Source: Tetragenococcus muriaticus DSM 15685 (GTDB lineage: Bacteria; Bacillota; Bacilli; Lactobacillales; Enterococcaceae). Taken from it: a stretch of 59,992 bases of DNA. How positions within the stretch are numbered: position 1 is the stretch's first letter; each line of letters opens with the position of its first letter. The stretch covers positions 1 through 59,992 of the forward strand of contig NZ_AUIQ01000005.1 of assembly GCF_000423785.1 (NCBI RefSeq), written 5' to 3'. The notes below the pieces were generated by a model. That model saw only the letters and a list, made by a program, of their open reading frames with translations. It was not told the DNA's origin and did no database searches. The position numbers and the translations under genes are program-made. This document shows, piece by piece, positions 8,801-16,243 of this stretch.

Positions 8801-8819
8801 CATTGATGTTGATGAATAA
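5808..8819 (+). CDS. Fused FdrA (AllF)-DUF1116 (AllG) protein, oxamate carbamoyltransferase subunits
   Basis: The 1003-residue chain joins two proteins that are separate in E. coli. Residues 1 to about 505 are FdrA/AllF, related to succinyl-CoA synthetase alpha chains (GASGTGIQE near 196; SGGTLANEAG near 345). After a short linker, residues about 535-1003 are DUF1116/AllG (YlbE). Together with AllH these form oxamate carbamoyltransferase, which converts oxalurate plus phosphate into oxamate and carbamoyl phosphate. The summed length fits both parents (about 555 and 420-470). The site AAAGGGGAG precedes the ATG at 5808. It is the first gene of the forward operon and overlaps allH. The frame is open throughout, so this is a true fusion and not a reading error I can see. 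Confidence 0.85.
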   Translation: MLQTVISKNNYQDSINLMLLTNKINDFDNVSSSQIMMGTDANKDILQNTDLLTDEAKEASPNDMMIVVDSADENVMDDVLPAIDDFLNDLASEDSGETQNTTATTWDEAMEQLPDANVALFSIPGEYAAPEMEKALKNDLHVFSFTDNVPLEDEVRLKNLAHEKGLMMMGPDCGTGIISSIPIAFTNVVSPGNIGIVGASGTGIQEVTTIIDRLGGGAVHAIGTGGRDLSDKVGATTMMDAIVGLENHEPTDVICIISKPPEKSVRDKVVQLLQSVSKPVVAIFLGEKPENHEGQVYLAHTLEETAKIAVDLANEEPIKSNYTDEIKQPNVNVLPENQVVKGLYSGGTLANEAGMLISEALDLGGVVKEEGYILRAKGYDVIDLGDDIYTQGRPHPMIDPDVRVKKIQEYAQDPQTGVILLDVVLGYGAHEDMAGALIPAINEAQETAKADGRDLHFVATVCGTRKDPQDYDDSVKRLEEAGVFVEESNDKAVRLALMLKGITLTEEDKTVVPYKGETVDVPAVSPKIDELLNTKPSIINIGLQSFNQSIADFGGKSVQFNWRPRANGNKKMIRILDALEEYDDQIAEENQKVTDKIQNAQPFLVDVVTADTVIPEFNEQKTLLHAGPPIQYNEMTSPMQGSCVGAALYEGWADNEEDAIKLLESGEVRFIPCHQVQAVGPMGGITSGSMPVAVIENRLTNNQAYCILNEGIGKVLRFGAYSQEVIDRLDWIRDTLGPTLSKALQTTKEGVNLSVLIARSITMGDEFHQRNIAASMNFLKEMAPLIVALDIPQNEKQEVIQFLADTDQFFLNIMMATGKAIVDGARKDTKGTVVTTMTRNGRDFGVRIAQTKDDWHIAPVNTPKGLYFTGFSEEDGNPDFGDSSITETIGVGGMAMVAAPGVTRFVGAGGFQDALDVSNEMEKITLSHNPTFTIPTWDFKGTCLGIDIRKVVETGITPLINTGIASNEAGVGQVGAGTVRAPLGCFEKALEAYAKDFGIDVDE

Positions 8820-9636
8820 AGTAACTATTAGTCAATGGATTTATCCGATCGATCAACTCGGGAAAATGGCAACTGTTCATAGTGTGTTTGACCATTCGTT
8901 TAATTTACAAATTGGCGGTCATTTAATTAACGTCGCTAATTACAGTGGATATCTTTCAAGTTTTGGCTTATACTTGCCAGACGCAATGTTTGCTCAATTA
9001 TTTCCTTATATTCAACAAGGAAATAAAGTGAAGATTCAAAAACAAAAATTGACTGCCTACAGTATTAAAGGCGTGCAATCTGTAAGCTGGCAAGAGGAAG
9101 AGCAAGAAATTGTTGACTTAGATGTAGCTAAAATGACGATCCCTACTGAACAGTTAGCTGTTTTAAAAGAGGTTTTAAGTAACGAAAATCTCGAGGAAAA
9201 AATTGGATTAGATTTGACTGTGGAGACAAAAACGATTTTGAAAAAATTGGCCTATGCTACAAAAGAAGAATTAACCACAGTAGACTATGAAGAAATCACC
9301 CGATTTTTGATTGGTCGTGGGAAAGGCTTAACGCCTAGCGGAGATGATTTGTTAGTAGCCTATTTATCAATTTTAAAATTAAAAAAAGATTCGCGAGCTG
9401 AGGAATATTCCTCAGTTCTCGCGCAATCGAATTTGTCAACGACAGATGTAAGTAAAGAATATGTAGTGGCTTCTATGCAAGGTCATGTGAACTCATTGGT
9501 TTATCAATTATATCAAGATTTACAAGAAGAAAAAGATAAAAACATAATTGAAAGAGATGTTCAAAAAGTGATGATGATTGGGCATACCTCTGGAAAAGAC
9601 TTAAGTATGGGGTTACTTTTAGGTTTACAAAAATAA
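8812..9636 (+). CDS. allH: DUF2877 protein, AllH-like oxamate carbamoyltransferase subunit
   Basis: The protein of about 274 residues belongs to the DUF2877 family (E. coli YlbF/AllH), the third component of oxamate carbamoyltransferase. The family signature GRGKGLTPSGDD is seen near residue 170, and a late GHTSGKDLSMGL motif closes the chain. I chose ATG at 8812, which overlaps the stop of the fused AllFG gene (ATGAATAA), so translation is coupled; an in-frame ATG lies at 8806 and another at 8785. No good free ribosome site is present, in line with coupling. The MFS gene follows 18 bases later. Confidence 0.82.
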   Translation: MNKVTISQWIYPIDQLGKMATVHSVFDHSFNLQIGGHLINVANYSGYLSSFGLYLPDAMFAQLFPYIQQGNKVKIQKQKLTAYSIKGVQSVSWQEEEQEIVDLDVAKMTIPTEQLAVLKEVLSNENLEEKIGLDLTVETKTILKKLAYATKEELTTVDYEEITRFLIGRGKGLTPSGDDLLVAYLSILKLKKDSRAEEYSSVLAQSNLSTTDVSKEYVVASMQGHVNSLVYQLYQDLQEEKDKNIIERDVQKVMMIGHTSGKDLSMGLLLGLQK

Positions 9637-9654
9637 AAGGAGTGAAAGTTAACA

Positions 9655-10899
9655 ATGAATGATGCGAAACAAGGAGTGAAAGTCAGCAAGAATTATTGGA
9701 TGAAGGTTGTCTTACTCTTTTTCATCGGTTGGATTTTAATCTACGCTACTCGTACCATTTTTAACCCAATTATGGGCGTTGTTGGCGATGAGTTTGGATT
9801 AAGTAATACGCAGTTAGGTTTAGCCAATAGTGTGTTCTTTCTAACTTATGCGATTCTACAAATTCCATCTGGCATGATTGGTGATAAAATTGGAAGAAAA
9901 ATCGTAATCGCAGTCGGGTTTATTGCTCTTGCGGCAATGACTTACTTTAGTGGGATTGCTACCACATTTGTAATGTTTTTGATATTTCGTGCGTTGGCTG
10001 GTGTCAGCCAAGGGGCGTACTATGGCCCGCAATACGCGTTATCGACAGAAGCGATTCCTGATTCAAAGCGAACAGTAGGAAACGCGATTATCAATAGTGG
10101 GATGGCTTTTGGTACTTCTGGTGGTTATTTACTTTCTAGTAAATTAGTACTAGACAATGGTGAGCATTGGAGCTTGCCGTTTACCGTTATGGCAATTCCA
10201 ACAGTAATTATGGGTATTATTTTCTACTTTGTATTAAAAGAAAAAGTCATTAGACCTGAAGATGTAGAAAAAGATGAACAAACAAATGGGACAGAGTCGG
10301 AAAATAAAATTTCGCTTGGTCAAATTTTTAAAAACCGTAATTTGTTAGCAGCCTTTATTCTATGTTTTGTCAGTATTTATGCAAACTTTGTAATTATTAC
10401 TTGGTTACCTGAATTTTTGATTTCAGAACGTGGATTTGCTGGTTCTAGTGTTGGTTTTATTTCTTCCTTAGTACCATGGGCTTCTATTCCAGGGGCATTA
10501 ATTTTTGCATGGGTTAATGACAAAATTGGCAAAGCAAAACCTTTAGTTTACACACTGGTACCTATTGCATTATTGTCAGTGTTTGCTATTGCTTTTGTAA
10601 CAAATCGCCCGCTTTTACTTGCAGTATTGGTTATTTATGGATTGACAGGAAAATTAGCTTTAGATCCAATTTTGATTACTTTTGTAACAAAAAATGCGCC
10701 AAGAGGAGCGCTAGGTACATCTTTAAGTGCGTATAACTTTATTGGAATGTCTGGCTCAATTTTAGCTCCATATATTACGGGGGCTTTATCTGACAGTCTA
10801 GGTTCTATGCAAATTGGTTTTTATTTAGCTAGTGTATTGCTAGTTGCTGGTTTAATAGTCTTTTCATTTATGGCTAAAGACAAGCCAATTAGTGAATAA
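9655..10899 (+). CDS. MFS transporter, probable ureide (allantoate or similar anion) importer
   Basis: A 12-helix major facilitator of 414 residues with the conserved loop motif GDKIGRK after helix 2 and an acidic central loop near residues 200-220. It resembles the anion:cation symporter branch (hexuronate, glucarate and related acids). AAAGGAGTG precedes the ATG. It sits between allH and the carbamate kinase gene, so the natural guess is import of allantoate, ureidoglycolate or oxalurate. This matters because no allantoinase gene is in the window. The substrate is inferred from context only. Confidence 0.8.
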   Translation: MNDAKQGVKVSKNYWMKVVLLFFIGWILIYATRTIFNPIMGVVGDEFGLSNTQLGLANSVFFLTYAILQIPSGMIGDKIGRKIVIAVGFIALAAMTYFSGIATTFVMFLIFRALAGVSQGAYYGPQYALSTEAIPDSKRTVGNAIINSGMAFGTSGGYLLSSKLVLDNGEHWSLPFTVMAIPTVIMGIIFYFVLKEKVIRPEDVEKDEQTNGTESENKISLGQIFKNRNLLAAFILCFVSIYANFVIITWLPEFLISERGFAGSSVGFISSLVPWASIPGALIFAWVNDKIGKAKPLVYTLVPIALLSVFAIAFVTNRPLLLAVLVIYGLTGKLALDPILITFVTKNAPRGALGTSLSAYNFIGMSGSILAPYITGALSDSLGSMQIGFYLASVLLVAGLIVFSFMAKDKPISE

Positions 10900-10917
10900 T
10901 AGAGGAGGAAATATATC

Positions 10918-11856
10918 GTGAGTGTAAATGTGATTGCCCTTGGCGGAAATGCGATTTTAGAAACTGATCCTACAGATGAAGGACAAAAAGCGGTGGTAAG
11001 AGACGCAGCTACACATATTGCTAAATTTGTTGATGAAGGGGAAAAAGTCGTTATTTGTCATGGGAATGGCCCACAAGTGGGAAACTTATTGATACAACAA
11101 AAAGCAGCAGAAAATGAAAAAAATCCTGCAATGAAATTAGATACATGCGTTGCTATGACCCAAGGAAGTATTGGTTACTGGTTACAAAGTGCTTTGATCA
11201 ATGAATTTAATCGTTTGAAAATGGCACAGCCTGTTGTTTCCTTGGTTACTCAAATGCGTGTAGATGCTGACGATCCTTCTTTTAAAAATCCATCAAAACC
11301 TATTGGACCATTCTTATCTAAAGAAGAAGCAGATGAGGAAGCAAAAATAGATGGTTCTGTTTTCAAAGAAGATGCTGGTAGAGGATATCGTAAAGTTGTT
11401 GCTTCTCCAATGCCTAAAGAAATGGTGGAAACAGAAGCAGTGAATGCACTTATTGCTTCAAATGCTGTAGCGATTTGTTCTGGTGGCGGCGGTGTCCCTG
11501 TTGTTGAAAAAGATGGTCAATATGAAGGTATTGAAGCGGTTAATGATAAAGACTTTTCAGCAAGTGTTATTGCTGAAGAAGTTGGCGCTGAACGCTTAAT
11601 CATCTTAACCGGTGTGGATAATATTTATGTTAATTTCAACCAACCTGACCAAAAGGCATTAGAAACGATTACTGTTTCTGAAGCTGAACAGTATATTTCA
11701 GAAGAGCAATTTGCAGCAGGAAGCATGCTGCCAAAAGTTCAAGCAGCTATAAAATTTGTTAAAGGACATAATGGTCGTAAAGCGATTATTACTTCAATTG
11801 AAAATCTTCCTCATATCTTTGAAGATAAAGGTACGATCATTGTAGACGATAAATAA
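10918..11856 (+). CDS. Carbamate kinase (AllK/ArcC type)
   Basis: The enzyme of 312 residues is an amino-acid kinase family member that makes ATP, ammonia and CO2 from carbamoyl phosphate. Visible motifs are ALGGNAI at the N-terminus, CHGNGPQVGNL near residue 46, SGGGGVPV near 193, DKDFSAS near 214 and a C-terminal GSMLPKVQAA. The start is GTG at 10918 behind AGAGGAGG. It is the last gene of the operon and is closed by a strong terminator. In this setting it is the energy-yielding step after oxamate carbamoyltransferase, as with E. coli AllK, rather than part of an arginine deiminase system, whose genes are absent. Confidence 0.93.
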   Translation: MSVNVIALGGNAILETDPTDEGQKAVVRDAATHIAKFVDEGEKVVICHGNGPQVGNLLIQQKAAENEKNPAMKLDTCVAMTQGSIGYWLQSALINEFNRLKMAQPVVSLVTQMRVDADDPSFKNPSKPIGPFLSKEEADEEAKIDGSVFKEDAGRGYRKVVASPMPKEMVETEAVNALIASNAVAICSGGGGVPVVEKDGQYEGIEAVNDKDFSASVIAEEVGAERLIILTGVDNIYVNFNQPDQKALETITVSEAEQYISEEQFAAGSMLPKVQAAIKFVKGHNGRKAIITSIENLPHIFEDKGTIIVDDK

Positions 11857-11882
11857 TGTTGCATTAAATTATGCGACGGGTT

Positions 11883-11920
11883 AAGTAGACAGACGAATTT
11901 TTCGCCTGTCTACTTTTTTA
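11883..11920 (+). terminator. Intrinsic terminator of the allFG-allH-MFS-CK operon
   Basis: Arms AAGTAGACAG (11883-11892) and CTGTCTACTT (11906-11915) enclose a short loop and are followed by a T-run. Confidence 0.85.
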
Positions 11921-11946
11921 ATGAAATGTTAAATACATAAGATAAG

Positions 11947-12042
11947 TCAAACAGAAACTAATATAGTTTGTCTTTTTAGATCAATGTTGTTTGTTAGCAT
12001 TTTATAACATTTGAATGAATTGACATTCATCAAATCTTTCAT
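11947..12042 (-). pseudogene. Remnant of a second pucR-like gene (5' end only)
   Basis: A 31-codon frame on the minus strand starts MKDLMNVNSFKCYKMLTNNI and ends at a stop. It matches the start of the intact PucR protein (MKIKDLMALNLFKECKLL, then TKNI) at most positions, and then the likeness ends. The sequence in front of it is also a copy of the pucR-allFG intergenic region. This is either a duplicated promoter segment with the first codons attached, or the stub of a lost second regulator. It is too short to act as a regulator. Confidence 0.7.
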
Positions 12043-12071
12043 TCTTATAACAATTGCTCCTTTTACTCCCC

Positions 12072-12142
12072 TTTTTGGGTAAAAAAGTTTGGTGTTTTTT
12101 CCACTTTTATCCGGTGTAAACGTAAACATTTGAAATTACAAT
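12072..12142 (+). promoter_or_regulatory. Second copy of the putative PucR operator/promoter, before allC
   Basis: TGGGTAAAA (12076-12084) and TTTTATCCG (12105-12113), 20 bases apart, are followed by GTGTAAACG and TACAAT (12137-12142). The distance from TATCC to TACAAT is 29 bases, as at allFG. It likely co-regulates allC, allD and the aminotransferase gene with the first operon. Confidence 0.65.
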
Positions 12143-12272
12143 TATTTTATAAAGTAATGTAATAAGGTAGAATAGAGTATAGAGTAAATATAAATCTCCG
12201 TGAAAGAGTATTACAAGAGAAAGTAGAATTAATGGTAGGTATAGGGGAAATTATTTTTGAGGAGATGAGTCA

Positions 12273-13502
12273 TTGGAATTAAAAAAAGTTTTAAAGGAAA
12301 ATATTGATGCTCTATCATACATCGGAAGCGATCCAACAGGTGGGATGACCCGTTTGTTATATTCAGACCCTTGGTTAAACGCGCAAAAATACGTTCAAAA
12401 ACAAATGGAAGACGAAGGTCTAACAACAAATTTTGATGAAGTTGGCAATCTTTTTGGTAGGGTAGAAGGAACAAAATATCCGGAAGAAACAATTATGTCA
12501 GGTTCCCATATTGATACTGTTACAAATGGCGGTACGCTAGATGGACAATATGGTGTTATCTCATCTTATCTAGCTATAGGTTATTTATTGGAAACCTATG
12601 GTAATCCCCTACGTTCTCTGGAGACTGTTTCTTTAGCTGAAGAAGAAGGAAGTCGCTTCCCAACGGCTTTTTGGGGTAGTAAAAACTTTATTAATCTAGC
12701 AAAACGTAGTGATGTGGAGGATATTACAGACCCCACAGGTACAAATTTTGTCGATGAAATGCGTCGCCAAGGTTTTGACTTTAGAGATGAAACAACGCCT
12801 TTACGTGAAGATATTCGTTCTTTTGTCGAAATTCATATTGAACAAGGTAGTATTTTAGAAAAAGAAAACTTACAAGTTGGAGTTGTTAACAGCATCGTAG
12901 GGCAAAGACGATATACGGTGACTCTAAAAGGAGAGGCTAACCATGCAGGTACCACACCGATGAATTATCGTAAAGATGCTGTATATGGATTTGCTAAAAT
13001 TAGCTCTAAAACAATCGATCGTGCTTATGAAGAAGGAGATCCATTAGTGGCTACTTTTGGCAAAGTTGATCCTAAACCAAATACTGTAAATGTGGTTCCA
13101 GGAGAAGTTAGTTTTACATTCGATTGCCGTCATACAGACGGAAAGAAGCTGCAAAACTTTACAACGGAATTTGAAAAGTTGGTAAAAAAGGTTGCCGATG
13201 AACTTGGTTTAGAAGCTGAAATTAATTTGTGGATGGACGAAAAACCTATTCCGATGGATGAAAAAGTCGTCGGTAAGATCAAAAATGCAGCTGAATCACA
13301 AAAAGTAAACTATAAGATTATGCATAGTGGAGCCGGTCATGATTCCCAAGTAATTGCTCCTTATTATCCCACAGCAATGCTTTTTGTTCCAAGTATCAAT
13401 GGAATAAGTCATAGTCCTGAAGAACGTACAGATTTAGATGATTTAGTCGTTGGTGTACAGGTCTTAGCAAGTACTTTATATGAACTAGCGTACAAAGATT
13501 AA
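12273..13502 (+). CDS. allC: Allantoate amidohydrolase (M20 family)
   Basis: The 409-residue metallohydrolase of the AllC/HyuC group cleaves allantoate to ureidoglycine, CO2 and ammonia. Metal-site motifs are SGSHIDTV (about residue 76) with the following TLDGQYGV, the EEEGSRFP pair near 126, and EIHIEQG near 190; the dimer-domain signature NHAGTTPM lies near 228 and HDSQ near 355. The start is TTG at 12273 behind GAGGAGATGA at five bases; the nearby ATG at 12264 is out of frame. Ureidopropionase or N-carbamoyl-amino-acid hydrolases share this fold, but the ureide neighbours favour allantoate. Confidence 0.88.
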   Translation: MELKKVLKENIDALSYIGSDPTGGMTRLLYSDPWLNAQKYVQKQMEDEGLTTNFDEVGNLFGRVEGTKYPEETIMSGSHIDTVTNGGTLDGQYGVISSYLAIGYLLETYGNPLRSLETVSLAEEEGSRFPTAFWGSKNFINLAKRSDVEDITDPTGTNFVDEMRRQGFDFRDETTPLREDIRSFVEIHIEQGSILEKENLQVGVVNSIVGQRRYTVTLKGEANHAGTTPMNYRKDAVYGFAKISSKTIDRAYEEGDPLVATFGKVDPKPNTVNVVPGEVSFTFDCRHTDGKKLQNFTTEFEKLVKKVADELGLEAEINLWMDEKPIPMDEKVVGKIKNAAESQKVNYKIMHSGAGHDSQVIAPYYPTAMLFVPSINGISHSPEERTDLDDLVVGVQVLASTLYELAYKD

Positions 13503-13656
13503 TGGGTAGTTGTTGTATTGCGCAGCGCCTAAGTAAGAAAAAACGGAAATTTTTTCTTTATAAAAAGCGTTATATACCTTAGATTGCAATCCTGAGTCTG
13601 TGATTTAAAATGGATAAAAATAAATAGAAAATCAACAAACGGAAGGAAGATGAGAA

Positions 13657-14727
13657 GTGGAAGAATCAGTTACAGTTCAACCCAAAAAATTACATCAATT
13701 GATGGCCGATAAGTTCGTTAAGGCAGGATTAAAACAGGAGCAGGCAGATATTGTGGCTAACCATTTAGTTTATGCTGATGCTAAAGGGATTCATTCACAT
13801 GGAGCCGTACGAGTAGACTATTATGCAGAAAGAATTGCTAAAGGTGGCATTAACACAGATCCCAATGTTACCTTTGAAAAAACAGGACCTAGTTCTGGTA
13901 TTGTGCAAGGTGATAATGGCATGGGTCATTATGTTGCCTTAAAAGGACTAGATAATGCCATTAATTTATGTAAAGAGTCCGGTATAGCAGTAGTAGGTGT
14001 TAGAAAAGTTAGCCACACAGGGACAATGGCTTATTATGTGCAAAAAGCAGCAGATGAAAATTTGATTGCTTTATCGATGTGTCAATCAGATCCGATGGTA
14101 GTTCCATATGGTGGTGCAGGAAATTATTTTGGTACAAACCCAATTGGCTTTGCTTTTCCTAGAGAAAATGACGTTCCAGTGGTTTTTGATATGGCTACGA
14201 CTGTACAAGCTTGGGGGAAAGTGCTAGATGCTCGTTCGAAAAATAGAAGCATACCAGATACTTGGGCCGTTGATGCGCAAGGGAACCCAACTACCGACCC
14301 ATATAAAGTAAGTGGTTTATTACCAATAGCGGGCCCTAAAGGATATGGATTAATGATGATGGTCGATATTCTCTCAGGTATGATGCTAGGGTTGCCCTTT
14401 GGTAAGCATGTTTCTTCCATGTATGATGATTTGAGCAAGGGAAGAGATTTAGGACATTTATATATTTTAATCGACCCAACGAAATTTACTGATTTAACTT
14501 CATTTAAGCAAAATGTGGAGACTATGATTGACGAACTACATGAGATGCAGCCAGCAGATGGTTTTGATCAAGTTAGTATACCAAGTGAACGCAGTCAAAA
14601 GAAATACATGAAATATATGGAAAATGGTACTCCCATCGAAAAAAATATTTACGAGTATTTGATAAGCGATACGGTCCATTTTGATAAATATGGCGGAATG
14701 AATGCTTTTGCTGAACCTGAACAGTAA
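13657..14727 (+). CDS. allD: Ureidoglycolate dehydrogenase (LDH2/MDH2 family)
   Basis: The 356-residue NAD(P)-dependent oxidoreductase belongs to the AllD/YlbC malate/lactate dehydrogenase family and would oxidise ureidoglycolate to oxalurate. Features are DAKGIHSHGA with the catalytic His near residue 47, the VRKVSHTG stretch near 121, and the family glycine-rich GPKGYGL near 227. The start is GTG at 13657 behind GGAAGGAAG. A 154-base gap after allC carries a single TGGATAAAA half-site near 13611 but no clear terminator, so it is probably read with allC. Confidence 0.87.
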   Translation: MEESVTVQPKKLHQLMADKFVKAGLKQEQADIVANHLVYADAKGIHSHGAVRVDYYAERIAKGGINTDPNVTFEKTGPSSGIVQGDNGMGHYVALKGLDNAINLCKESGIAVVGVRKVSHTGTMAYYVQKAADENLIALSMCQSDPMVVPYGGAGNYFGTNPIGFAFPRENDVPVVFDMATTVQAWGKVLDARSKNRSIPDTWAVDAQGNPTTDPYKVSGLLPIAGPKGYGLMMMVDILSGMMLGLPFGKHVSSMYDDLSKGRDLGHLYILIDPTKFTDLTSFKQNVETMIDELHEMQPADGFDQVSIPSERSQKKYMKYMENGTPIEKNIYEYLISDTVHFDKYGGMNAFAEPEQ

Positions 14728-14768
14728 AAAAGCCAGATAAGAAGATTTTATATTTAGGAGAGGTTATT

Positions 14769-15980
14769 ATGCCAAACGAATTGAACGTACCAAGTAGAAC
14801 ATTAATGTCACCAGGACCAGTTGAAGTACATCCTAACGTGTTAAAAGCAATGACTACTCCTATTTTAGGACAGTTCGATCCTAACTTTTTAGCGATTATG
14901 GATGAAGTTAAGGAAATGATTAAACAACCCTTTGATACGCAAAATGAGCAAGCTTTTGCCGTAGATGGCACTTCACGCTCGGCTATAGAGGCCGCTTTGA
15001 TTGCTCTGGTAGATCCAGGAGATAAGGTATTAATTCCAGCTTTTGGTCGCTTTGCTTATTTACTTGGTGAAATTTGTGAGCGAGCTCAAGCAGAAGTGAA
15101 ATTTCTGGAAAAAGACTGGGAGTCTAGCTTTGATCAAAATGATGTTATCGAAGCAATCAAGGAATACCAACCTAAAGTCGTGGCTATGATCCATGGAGAA
15201 ACAGCGAATGGACAAATGCAAGAGCTAGATAAAATTGGCGCTTATTGTCAGAATAACGATACCTTCTTAATGGTAGATATGGTGGCTACTTATGGTGGTG
15301 TTCCTATACATGTAGATGATTGGGGTATCGACGTAGCTGTTGCAGGAACACAAAAATGTGTAAGTGTTCCAGCTGGCATGGCGCTTGTGACTTACAATAA
15401 GCGAGTAGAAAAAATATTAGATGCACGCTATCAAAAAGAGTTAGGATTAGGCAATGACAAAAGAAGCGATGATCCTATTACAAGTAATTATTTAGACTTG
15501 AGTCAATTGCAACGTTATTGGAATGAAGAAAGGATCAATCATCATACTGAAGCTACCACTATGGTTTATGCTTTACATGAAGGTCTTCGGGTATTAATAA
15601 ATGAAGGATTAGAAAATGTATATGTGCGTCATGCCCAAAATAACCAAGCGCTGATTGCTGGTATACAAGCGATGGGATTAGAGATATATGGTGATCTTAA
15701 TTCCAAGATGCCAACAGTAACCCCGGTAAAAATTCCAGCAGAAGCTGAAGAGGATAAAGTAAGAGATTTACTACTTAACCAATTTGGTGTAGAAATTGCT
15801 TCTTCATTTGGTGATTTGAAAGGTAAAGTTTGGCGTATTGGAAACATGGGCTATAGTAGTCGTCATGAAAATGTGCTACACGTCTTAGCTGCATTAGAAG
15901 GTGTGTTGAGTTATTATGGTGTGGATATTAACAAAGGCGAAGGAGTAAAAGCTGCTTTGGCAGTGTATATGGATGTTTAA
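14769..15980 (+). CDS. pucG: Class V aminotransferase, PucG-like ureidoglycine-glyoxylate aminotransferase
   Basis: This is a 403-residue PLP enzyme of the alanine-glyoxylate aminotransferase group. Visible are the N-terminal MSPGPVEVHP, the cofactor region DGTSRSAIEAAL near residue 63, HGETANG near 141, and the lysine motif GTQKCVSVPAG near 195 where Lys would bind PLP. PucG moves the amino group of ureidoglycine to glyoxylate, giving oxalurate and glycine. In the unit allC-allD-pucG it replaces AllE: oxalurate can be reached directly from ureidoglycine, or via ureidoglycolate and AllD. Glyoxylate supply is not explained by the window. Serine or alanine-glyoxylate activity is the alternative. 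Confidence 0.82.
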   Translation: MPNELNVPSRTLMSPGPVEVHPNVLKAMTTPILGQFDPNFLAIMDEVKEMIKQPFDTQNEQAFAVDGTSRSAIEAALIALVDPGDKVLIPAFGRFAYLLGEICERAQAEVKFLEKDWESSFDQNDVIEAIKEYQPKVVAMIHGETANGQMQELDKIGAYCQNNDTFLMVDMVATYGGVPIHVDDWGIDVAVAGTQKCVSVPAGMALVTYNKRVEKILDARYQKELGLGNDKRSDDPITSNYLDLSQLQRYWNEERINHHTEATTMVYALHEGLRVLINEGLENVYVRHAQNNQALIAGIQAMGLEIYGDLNSKMPTVTPVKIPAEAEEDKVRDLLLNQFGVEIASSFGDLKGKVWRIGNMGYSSRHENVLHVLAALEGVLSYYGVDINKGEGVKAALAVYMDV

Positions 15981-16036
15981 AGGCAATTCCTGCTTTTTTT
16001 GATTTTTTGAACTACTGTAATTAAAAAATATCCTAG

Positions 16037-16073
16037 AAAAGCCTGGCAGTTATAAAACGCTGTTAGGCTTTTT
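16037..16073 (+). terminator. Terminator after the PucG-like gene
   Basis: Arms AAAAGCCTGGCAG and CTGTTAGGCTTTTT form a hairpin with a G-U pair and end in a T-run, closing the allC-allD-pucG unit. Confidence 0.8.
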
Positions 16074-16162
16074 AATTGTTAAGTTTTATATGAAGCTTTC
16101 GGAGAAAACTTTTACTTGGTTTTATCCGACAATGGTTCATTTTACCAGTTATGTTTTCGAAT

Positions 16163-16215
16163 ATGAACATAATTTCAAAAGTATAATTTACATTTGTAAA
16201 AAACATTGGTATTAT
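16163..16215 (+). promoter_or_regulatory. DeoR-type operator and deoC promoter
   Basis: ATGAACATAATTTCAAA (16163-16179) closely matches the Bacillus DeoR palindrome (ATTGAACAAAATTTCAAT). A promoter follows: TTTACA (16187-16192), 17 bases, TATTAT (16210-16215). Repression relieved by deoxyribose-5-phosphate is expected from the family. Confidence 0.65.
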
Positions 16216-16243
16216 ATACTTATAAATGAAAGGGGATACAAAT

